A stretch of DNA of 5,274 bases from Pseudomonadota bacterium. GTDB taxonomy: Bacteria > Pseudomonadota > Alphaproteobacteria > Rhizobiales > Devosiaceae. The stretch covers positions 1-5,274 of the forward strand of contig JAEYTN010000186.1 in assembly GCA_023433985.1 (NCBI GenBank), read 5' to 3'. Every line of letters starts with the position of its first letter. The stretch's first letter is position 1. Shown here in pieces: positions 1-4,003 of the stretch. The notes beneath the pieces were generated by a model, which ran no database searches, was not told the origin of the DNA, and worked only from the letters and a program-made list of their open reading frames with translations. A program made the translations under genes and the position numbers.

Positions 1-1
1 C

Positions 2-649
2 ATCACCATCGCCCTCGAGGAGGCCGACGACGCCGAGCGCGAGCGCAGCAGGATCGCCATGCACGAGCCCTATCGCACCCTGCTCGGCCATTTCCGCCAC
101 GAGATCGGCCACCACTACTGGGACATCCTGATCGGCCAGGCCCCCGACCGCCTTCCCGAGTACCGCCGCCTCTTCGGCGACGAGACCGCCTCCTACTCCA
201 ACGCCCTCGAGGCCTACTACGCCGCCGGGGTCCCGCCCGACTGGCAGTCCCGCTTCATCTCGGCCTACGCCACCGCGCACCCGTGGGAGGATTTCGCCGA
301 AACCTTCGCCCACTACCTCCACCTCGTCGACACCACCGAGATGGCCGCCGCCTTCGGCGTCCGTCTCCGCCCCGCCGTCGACACGGAAGGCGAGCTCACC
401 GCCCGCATCGACTTCAACCCCTACACGCTCGACAGCATCGATGACCTCATCGAAGCCTGGATTCCCCTGAGCTCGCTCATCAACAACCTCAACCGCGCCG
501 TCGGCCAGCACGACGCCTACCCCTTCGTCCTCACCCCCGAGGTCGTCGAAAAGCTCAGCTTCATCGCCCGCCTCATCCGCGAAGCCGGCGCCGTCCAGTG
601 GACCATTCCCACCCCCACCGGCCCCCTCCCTATCAACACCCCGGCCTGA
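2..649 (+). CDS. Putative zinc-binding metallopeptidase (Peptidase_Mx-like), 5'-truncated by the window edge
   Basis: The reading frame is open from base 2 to the TGA at 647-649, giving 215 visible residues, so the gene begins before the window. The ATG at 59 is probably internal, because the 19 codons before it (acidic, ITIALEEADDAERERSR) run smoothly into the conserved part. The zinc-peptidase signature HEIGH lies at bases 98-112, followed by HYWD. About 60 residues later comes WEDFAETFAHYLH, whose glutamate would be the third zinc ligand of a gluzincin-type site. This arrangement matches the family annotated as putative zinc-binding metallopeptidase (Pfam Peptidase_Mx), which usually carries an N-terminal zinc ribbon; that part would lie outside the window. 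No signal peptide or membrane segment is visible in the part seen. The substrate is unknown. The downstream gene is 154 bases away on the same strand, and the intervening DNA holds REP-like hairpins, so co-transcription is possible but not evident. Confidence 0.85.
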   Translation: MTIALEEADDAERERSRIAMHEPYRTLLGHFRHEIGHHYWDILIGQAPDRLPEYRRLFGDETASYSNALEAYYAAGVPPDWQSRFISAYATAHPWEDFAETFAHYLHLVDTTEMAAAFGVRLRPAVDTEGELTARIDFNPYTLDSIDDLIEAWIPLSSLINNLNRAVGQHDAYPFVLTPEVVEKLSFIARLIREAGAVQWTIPTPTGPLPINTPA

Positions 650-689
650 ACACCGCGATAGGAGCGCGCACACAAACGCCGCCCCTTCC

Positions 690-775
690 GCGATCCTCTA
701 CCGCGCCAGCGGGGAGGGGGAGCAGCCAAAGGCTGGTGGAGGGGGCGTCCAGCATCACCCCTCCACGCTGACGCC
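690..775. repeat. REP-like intergenic palindromic element
   Basis: The gap between the peptidase and acetyltransferase genes holds a set of small hairpins. CCGC/GCGG flanks GCCA near 700-711. CAGCC-AAA-GGCTG lies at 723-735. A longer stem pairs 744-753 with 767-775 (GGCGTC then AGC against GCT then GACGCC, with one bulged C). The purine-rich stretch GGGGAGGGGGAGCAGCC followed by GGCTGGTGGAGGGGG is of the type that recurs in intergenic regions of GC-rich alphaproteobacteria. That comparison is from memory. No T-run follows, so I do not call it a terminator. The rest of 650-803 shows nothing else. Confidence 0.5.
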
Positions 776-803
776 ACCGCCGCCCTATGCTACCCCTCCC
801 CTC

Positions 804-1235
804 ATGCCCCATCTCACCATCCTTGCCGTCCCTGTCTTCTCCCCGCTCTGCAACCTCGCCTTCGCCCTCCGCCGCGAGGTCTTCATCGAAGAGCAGCAGG
901 TGCAGGATGCCGAGTTCGACGAGTACGACCTCACCGCCACCCACTTCGTCGCCATCGCCGATGGCGCCGTCGTCGGTACGCTCCGCCTCATCGAGACTCC
1001 CGAGCATATCAAGATCGGCCGCGTCGCCATTGCCCGCGCGGCGCGCGGCCACGGCTACGGCCGCGAGCTGATGCAGGAGGCCATGGCCCTCGCCCGCTCC
1101 GCCGGGCATATCCGCTTCGCCCTCGCCGCCCAGCACGACAAGGCCGGCTTCTACCAAAGCCTGGGCTTCCGCCCCGTCAGCGAGCCCGCCGACGACGGCT
1201 CCGGCATCCTCCACGTCGAGATGCGGACATATTGA
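804..1235 (+). CDS. GNAT family N-acetyltransferase (ElaA/YjcF-like)
   Basis: This 143-residue protein is a compact single-domain GNAT enzyme, which would transfer an acetyl group from acetyl-CoA to an amine. Residues 23-33 (RREVFIEEQQV) are the N-terminal hallmark of the ElaA/YjcF-like branch. Strand beta4 and the acetyl-CoA pyrophosphate loop follow at 71-90 (IGRVAIARAARGHGYGRELM), with the R-G-x-G-x-G loop at 81-86. The C-terminal FYQSLGF at 116-122 is the usual motif B tyrosine region. Length is normal for the family, and no signal peptide is present, so it should be cytosolic. The acceptor substrate cannot be told from sequence. The ATG at 804 is chosen because the fold begins within a few residues of it. 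There is no Shine-Dalgarno sequence in the preceding 20 bases, which is odd for this window. The stop TGA is at 1233-1235. Confidence 0.87.
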   Translation: MPHLTILAVPVFSPLCNLAFALRREVFIEEQQVQDAEFDEYDLTATHFVAIADGAVVGTLRLIETPEHIKIGRVAIARAARGHGYGRELMQEAMALARSAGHIRFALAAQHDKAGFYQSLGFRPVSEPADDGSGILHVEMRTY

Positions 1236-1236
1236 A

Positions 1237-1252
1237 TTAACTCTTCGTTGAC
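1237..1252 (+). promoter_or_regulatory. Candidate CtrA binding site (TTAA-N7-TTGAC)
   Basis: TTAA at 1237-1240, seven bases, then TTGAC at 1248-1252 differs from the full CtrA recognition sequence TTAA-N7-TTAAC at one position. An additional TTAAC half-site lies at 1256-1260. These AT-rich words stand out in very GC-rich DNA just after the acetyltransferase stop codon and about 50 bases before the structured RNA. No convincing -10 element is placed correctly behind it; TACTCT at 1294-1299 is the best nearby. The site is inferred from consensus only. Confidence 0.3.
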
Positions 1253-1299
1253 CGGTTAACCCGGCACCCGGTCGCCAAACCGGATTTCCGCGCTACTCT

Positions 1300-1406
1300 C
1301 GGTGCCATCGGGGAGGCCTCGCGCCGGGCGCGCGCCAGCTTCCCCACCGACGCCTGGGAGGCGCAAAGGCCGGACCTCGGACAACCGGGGCCGGCCTTTT
1401 GATTTT
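1300..1406 (+). ncRNA. Candidate structured small RNA (or structured 3' UTR) ending in a terminator
   Basis: Three adjacent hairpins fill this interval. The first has CGGT (1300-1303) pairing with ACCG (1346-1349), GGGGAGGC (1310-1317) with GCTTCCCC (1338-1345), and an inner CGCGC/GCGCG stem (1320-1324 with 1328-1332). The second is CGCCT-GGG-AGGCG at 1351-1363. The third is a strong rho-independent terminator (1365-1406). No protein reading frame with recognisable features covers it. The layout is that of a short bacterial RNA gene of roughly 100 bases. I recognise no known family: it does not look like tRNA, SRP RNA or 6S RNA. A clear vegetative promoter is lacking, so it could instead be the 3' end of the acetyltransferase transcript, 65 bases after that stop codon. 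Confidence 0.4.
1365..1406 (+). terminator. Strong rho-independent terminator
   Basis: AAAGGCCGG (1365-1373) pairs with CCGGCCTTT (1391-1399). After one bulged A, an inner stem CCTCGG/CCGGGG (1375-1380 with 1385-1390, one G-T pair) closes on an ACAA loop. The stem is followed by TTTTGATTTT (1397-1406). It ends transcription coming from the acetyltransferase gene or from the candidate RNA. Because it lies before the EcfG-type promoter, it insulates the PRC-barrel gene from upstream readthrough. Confidence 0.85.
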
Positions 1407-1429
1407 CCGGCAGCCCCGCTGTCGCGGCG

Positions 1430-1454
1430 GGAACGGACTACGTAGCGACACGTT
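1430..1454 (+). promoter_or_regulatory. EcfG-type general stress promoter (GGAAC-N16-CGTT)
   Basis: GGAAC at 1430-1434, a 16-base spacer and CGTT at 1451-1454 match the known -35 and -10 consensus of the alphaproteobacterial ECF sigma factor EcfG (RpoE2/SigT) exactly in both boxes and in spacing. It lies on the correct strand 90 bases before the PRC-barrel start codon and directly after a terminator. Transcription would begin near 1460-1463, and the message would start with the hairpin at 1459-1514. Confidence 0.72.
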
Positions 1455-1458
1455 CATC

Positions 1459-1514
1459 GAACATCGGGCCGTGCGGCATTTCACAGCCAAGCGTTGTGCC
1501 GCACGGCCTTGTTC
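1459..1514 (+). promoter_or_regulatory. 5'-leader hairpin: 12-bp perfect inverted repeat
   Basis: GGCCGTGCGGCA (1467-1478) is perfectly complementary to TGCCGCACGGCC (1497-1508), separated by 18 bases. An outer five-pair stem, GAACA (1459-1463) with TGTTC (1510-1514), extends it across a small asymmetric internal loop. No T-run follows, so it is not a terminator. If the EcfG-type promoter is used, this stem-loop forms the 5' end of the PRC-barrel mRNA and leaves the ribosome binding site at 1530-1536 free. It could stabilise the message, be a regulatory RNA element, or at DNA level bind a dimeric regulator. Confidence 0.6.
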
Positions 1515-1529
1515 ATGATCACTCAGAAC

Positions 1530-1536
1530 GGAAGGA
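1530..1536 (+). promoter_or_regulatory. Ribosome binding site fixing the PRC-barrel start
   Basis: GGAAGGA lies seven bases before the ATG at 1544. It selects that ATG over the in-frame GTG at 1496, which has no such site, lies inside the leader hairpin, and would place 16 extra polar residues before the signal peptide. Confidence 0.8.
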
Positions 1537-1543
1537 CCATACA

Positions 1544-2635
1544 ATGATCCGCACCCTGCTCGCCAGTACGGCGCTCGCGGCGCTTCTGACGGCTGGCGTC
1601 GTCGCCCAGGATACCACCACTCCCGCCGATCCGAATGCCGCTCCGGCGACGGAGGCCCCCGCGGCCGATCCCAACGCCTCCCCGGCCGATCCGAACGCCG
1701 CTCCGGCCGCCGATGCGGATGCCGGCGCCGATGCGGCGGCTGCGGCCTCGGTCCAGTCCATCCTCGCGACCGGCTACACCGTGACCGACAAGGACAACCT
1801 CGCCACCGAGATCATCGGCAAGCAGGTCTACTCGTCCACCGCCGAGGACGCCGAGCACATCGGCGACGTCAACAACCTGGTGATCGGCGAGAACGGCGAG
1901 ATCGCCGCGGTGGTGATCGGCGTCGGCGGTTTCCTCGGCATCGGTGAGAAGAATGTCGCCGTGAACTACGCGGAGCTCGAGTGGACCGTGGCCGCCGACA
2001 ATTCCGAGCGCTTCGTGCTCCCCACCACCAAGGAAGCCCTCGAGTCCGCTCCGGACTTCCAGGCCGAAGACCAGACGCCGGAAGGCGGCGCCGCGCCTGC
2101 CGCCGACGCCACCACCCCGGCCGCTCCGGCTGACGGCGGCGCCATGGCCCCGGCCGACAACAATGCGATGGCCCCGGCCGATCCGAACGCCGCACCGGCG
2201 GACGCGGCTCCGGAGGCTGATGCCGCCGCTCAGCCGGCCGACAACGCCAACGCTGCGCCTGTCGCCGCCGCCCCCGTCACCGGTCCGATCGATCGCAACA
2301 CCCTGACCGACGCGCCGCTGACCGCCGAAGAACTGATCGGCACCAACGCCTACGGCCCGGCCGACGAGCATCTGGGTGCCATCGGCGACGTGGTTCTCGG
2401 CCAGGACGGCACCACCGTCGAAGCGGTGATCATCGACTTCGGCGGCTTCCTCGGCATCGGCACCAAGCAGGTTGCCGTCGCCATCGAAAACCTGCGCTAC
2501 GCGACCAACGAGAACGGCGACGAGTTCCTGTTCATCAACGTCACCCGCGAGCAGCTGGACCAGGCTCCCGAGTACGACGAGGCGACCTTCGCGGACAATC
2601 GCGACGCCCAGATCCTCAAGACCGACGCGCTCTAA
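1544..2635 (+). CDS. Secreted protein with two PRC-barrel domains and Ala/Pro-rich linkers
   Basis: This 363-residue protein begins with a Sec signal peptide: MIRT, a hydrophobic stretch to about residue 20, and likely cleavage after VVA at 21. There is no lipobox and no cysteine at all, so it should be a soluble periplasmic or exported protein. Residues 27-70 are Ala/Pro/Asp-rich with ADPNAAPA-type repeats. The first PRC-barrel spans about 86-170 and the second about 258-343. Both contain an E-I/L-I-G start, an IGDV turn and an identical GGFLGIG (128-134 and 300-306), so they arose by internal duplication. A second Ala/Pro linker (about 180-246) joins them. PRC-barrels are small beta-barrels found in photosynthetic reaction centre H subunit, RimM and many envelope proteins of alphaproteobacteria. 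The function here is unknown; stress protection of the envelope is an inference from the EcfG-type promoter. A 12-bp leader hairpin precedes it, and a terminator follows 24 bases after the stop. Confidence 0.9.
   Translation: MIRTLLASTALAALLTAGVVAQDTTTPADPNAAPATEAPAADPNASPADPNAAPAADADAGADAAAAASVQSILATGYTVTDKDNLATEIIGKQVYSSTAEDAEHIGDVNNLVIGENGEIAAVVIGVGGFLGIGEKNVAVNYAELEWTVAADNSERFVLPTTKEALESAPDFQAEDQTPEGGAAPAADATTPAAPADGGAMAPADNNAMAPADPNAAPADAAPEADAAAQPADNANAAPVAAAPVTGPIDRNTLTDAPLTAEELIGTNAYGPADEHLGAIGDVVLGQDGTTVEAVIIDFGGFLGIGTKQVAVAIENLRYATNENGDEFLFINVTREQLDQAPEYDEATFADNRDAQILKTDAL
1625..1708 (+). repeat. Coding repeats ADPNAAPA in the N-terminal linker
   Basis: Three copies of an eight-codon unit encode ADPN-A-A/S-PA at 1625-1648, 1664-1687 and 1685-1708, the last two overlapping by one codon. 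A fourth copy lies in the middle linker at 2177-2200. The DNA copies are nearly identical (GCCGATCC then AAYGCC then CCGGC), so the tract could change length by slippage or recombination. Such linkers are typical spacers in exported proteins. Confidence 0.75.
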
Positions 2636-2659
2636 GCCGAAGTCTCGAGTACGCTACGG

Positions 2660-2683
2660 AAAGGCCCGCCCCGGCGGGCCTTT
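2660..2683. terminator. Bidirectional rho-independent terminator between convergent genes
   Basis: AAAGGCCCGCC (2660-2670) and GGCGGGCCTTT (2673-2683) form a GC-rich palindrome with a small loop. On the plus strand it is followed by TTTCTCTAT, 24 bases after the PRC-barrel stop codon. On the minus strand it ends in CCTTTCC, eight bases after the stop of the DsbA-like gene. The T-run is better in the plus direction, so termination is probably stronger for the PRC-barrel transcript. Confidence 0.8.
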
Positions 2684-2691
2684 CTCTATGC

Positions 2692-3240
2692 CTACCCCAG
2701 CCGCTCCACCCATTCCGCCACCTCGTCGCCGCTGCTCATGTCCGCCTGCACGATCCCGTCGATCATGAAGCTGGGCGACACGTGGATGCCGTTCTGCCGC
2801 GCATAGCGCGCGTCCCAGCGCGTGGATTTGTCGAGCCGCGGCTCGTCGAACGCCGCCATCAGCTGCAGCCCCGTATGGCCCTCGATGCGCCGGATCAGGT
2901 CGTTCGGCGTGGCATCCCGGTTCGGCCCCGTCGCATGCTTTTCGAACTCGAACTCCGCAATGCGTGCATAGACCGCCGCCATGACCTTCTTCGCCGCCTC
3001 CTTGCCTTCGGGCAGCGACGCGGCCGCATGGATCGTCCGCACGATCACCGGCGAGAACATGTGCCAGGGCTGCGAGTGGAGCCGGATCTTCACTGTCACC
3101 CGGTCCTCGCCGACCGCTGCCAGTAGTTGCTCGAGCTTCCCGAACACCTTCGCCGAATAGGGACATGTCGGCTCCAGGAACACCTCGAACTCCCGCGGCC
3201 CATGCCCCCATACCAGCGGATCAACCCGAAACTCGGCCAT
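2692..3240 (-). CDS. DsbA-like thioredoxin-fold protein with a monothiol CPYS site
   Basis: This 182-residue protein has the DsbA-type layout: an N-terminal strand (EFEVFLEP), the active-site helix starting at CPYS (26-29), a helical insertion in the middle, and the cis-proline loop at 151-161 (GIHVSPSFMID, proline 156). DsbA-family oxidoreductases normally carry CxxC. Here the second cysteine is serine, and residue 26 is the only cysteine in the protein, so dithiol oxidation or reduction within one chain is impossible. Monothiol sites of this kind are known in proteins that handle mixed disulfides, glutathione adducts or isomerisation. No signal peptide or membrane segment is seen, so it is predicted to be cytosolic, unlike classical DsbA. 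The ATG at 3240 has a good ribosome binding site six bases upstream. It is transcribed convergently with the PRC-barrel gene and is separated from fliJ by a terminator, so it is probably its own transcription unit. I do not recognise a specific partner. Confidence 0.85.
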   Translation of the reverse strand: MAEFRVDPLVWGHGPREFEVFLEPTCPYSAKVFGKLEQLLAAVGEDRVTVKIRLHSQPWHMFSPVIVRTIHAAASLPEGKEAAKKVMAAVYARIAEFEFEKHATGPNRDATPNDLIRRIEGHTGLQLMAAFDEPRLDKSTRWDARYARQNGIHVSPSFMIDGIVQADMSSGDEVAEWVERLG

Positions 3241-3246
3241 CGCTCA

Positions 3247-3252
3247 TCTCCT
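3247..3252 (-). promoter_or_regulatory. Ribosome binding site of the DsbA-like gene
   Basis: Read on the minus strand this is AGGAGA, six bases before the ATG that starts at 3240, and it supports that start. Confidence 0.75.
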
Positions 3253-3369
3253 ATTTGCGCGCCCGCCAAGCTACCCACCCGACACCCGATGCCTATCGGC
3301 CATTCGTTGCAGAGCCCATGGCCCGCAAGACACAGAGGACTCCGCAACCCGAGAAAACCGTCGACCCAG
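3253..3369. other. Intergenic DNA with no recognised feature
   Basis: The gene-free stretch 3241-3552 holds the ribosome binding site of the DsbA-like gene, a REP-like palindrome and the fliJ terminator. In this remaining part I see no gene, RNA or clear promoter. A promoter for the DsbA-like gene must lie here or within the repeat, but no good -35/-10 pair stands out on the minus strand. Confidence 0.5.
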
Positions 3370-3370
3370 G

Positions 3371-3424
3371 CTCGCCTTCTCCCCTTGCGGGAGAAGGTGG
3401 CGGCAGCCGGATGAGGGGTCGCCT
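3371..3424. repeat. REP-like intergenic palindrome
   Basis: CCTTCTCCC (3375-3383) and GGGAGAAGG (3389-3397) form a nine-pair perfect stem with a five-base loop. A conserved-looking tail with CAGCCGGATGAGGGG follows (3404-3418). This combination closely resembles an interspersed element that I remember from intergenic regions of many GC-rich proteobacteria. It is related in style to the element at 690-775 but is not the same sequence. It has no T-run and lies between the terminator of fliJ and the DsbA-like gene. Confidence 0.6.
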
Positions 3425-3497
3425 CAAGTACCACCAGCGCCGGCCTACCGCGCCCCTCCAGAAACCTGCGGACCACGCTCCAGCCGACGTGCACCAG

Positions 3498-3528
3498 CCA
3501 AAACAAAAGGGCCCGCCTCGGCGAGCCC
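3498..3528 (-). terminator. Rho-independent terminator of the fliI-fliJ transcript
   Basis: On the minus strand GGGCTCGCC and GGCGGGCCC (bases 3528-3520 and 3517-3509) form a nine-pair stem with one G-T pair and a very short loop, followed by TTTTGTTTTGG. It begins 24 bases after the fliJ stop codon, which marks fliJ as the last gene of its operon and separates it from the DsbA-like gene. Confidence 0.85.
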
Positions 3529-3552
3529 CCTTCCACATCCTCTGCCGGAGAC

Positions 3553-3966
3553 CTACCGCCGCAGATGCCGCAGCCGGGCAATCTCGTCATATTCCGCCTG
3601 CTCGGATTTCGCCGCGGCCTCGGCCTCGCGGCCGTGCTCGCGCTGGTCCAGCAGTTCGACCTTCTTCAGGTCCTCCACTGCCTCGGCCAATGCGTCCTGG
3701 GCGTTCTCGAGGGTTCCCCGCATGTCCTTGGCCGAGTTCAGCAGGTTGTCCCGCCGCGCGATCGCCGCCTTGGCGAACGTCGAGTAGGCGAAATGCGCGA
3801 TATCCGAGATGCCGGTCTTCTGGTGCTCGATTTCGATCTGCTGGTCGAGCTCCGCAGCCATGCGCTCGAAGTCGGCGATCATCATTTCGATCTGCGTGAC
3901 CTGGCGGCGCTTCTCGTCCACCTGGAACTTCTTGAGCCGGATCAGGCTCTCGCTGCGCGACTTCAC
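3553..3966 (-). CDS. fliJ: Flagellar export protein FliJ
   Basis: This 137-residue, highly charged protein is predicted to be almost entirely alpha-helical: a first helix over about residues 8-50 and a second over about 62-135, matching the antiparallel coiled-coil hairpin of FliJ. FliJ sits in the centre of the FliI hexamer on the cytoplasmic face of the flagellar type III export gate, resembles the gamma subunit of F1-ATPase, and helps couple ATP hydrolysis to export and to recycle chaperones. Primary sequence is poorly conserved in this family. The assignment therefore rests on length, coiled-coil pattern and position directly after fliI, 37 bases from its stop codon. It starts with GTG at 3966, supported by AAGGAG eight bases upstream. 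It has no cysteine and no membrane segment. A strong terminator follows it. Confidence 0.83.
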   Translation of the reverse strand: MKSRSESLIRLKKFQVDEKRRQVTQIEMMIADFERMAAELDQQIEIEHQKTGISDIAHFAYSTFAKAAIARRDNLLNSAKDMRGTLENAQDALAEAVEDLKKVELLDQREHGREAEAAAKSEQAEYDEIARLRHLRR

Positions 3967-3974
3967 GACTTGTA

Positions 3975-3980
3975 CTCCTT
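3975..3980 (-). promoter_or_regulatory. Ribosome binding site fixing the GTG start of fliJ
   Basis: Minus-strand AAGGAG lies eight bases before the GTG at 3966, inside the 37-base gap after fliI. The strong site justifies the non-ATG start. Confidence 0.8.
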
Positions 3981-4003
3981 ACACAACAAGTCACACACAC
4001 TAC

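Noticed and set aside
633..1214. A 193-codon open frame on the minus strand, opposite the acetyltransferase gene
   Set aside because: The opposite strand encodes a clear GNAT domain with its motifs. This frame gives a Gly/Glu/Ala-rich product with no recognisable feature.
1300..1406. 6S RNA, SRP RNA or a riboswitch controlling the PRC-barrel gene
   Set aside because: The element lacks the SRP GGAAGCAGCC-type core, is too short for 6S RNA, and ends in a terminator located before the PRC-barrel promoter, so it is not in that gene's leader.
1496..1543. An upstream in-frame GTG start for the PRC-barrel protein
   Set aside because: It lies in the leader hairpin without a ribosome binding site and would put 16 polar residues before the signal peptide. 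The ATG at 1544 has GGAAGGA at ideal spacing.
1523..2371. A 282-codon open frame on the minus strand, opposite the PRC-barrel gene
   Set aside because: It mirrors the codons of a well-supported gene, gives a low-complexity Arg/Gly/Val-rich product with no domain, and lacks a ribosome binding site. It is a by-product of high GC content.
3165..3899. A 244-codon plus-strand open frame across the gap and over fliJ
   Set aside because: It runs through a REP-like palindrome and a terminator, and its product is Pro/Arg/Ser-rich without a domain. It overlaps the supported genes fliJ and the DsbA-like gene.
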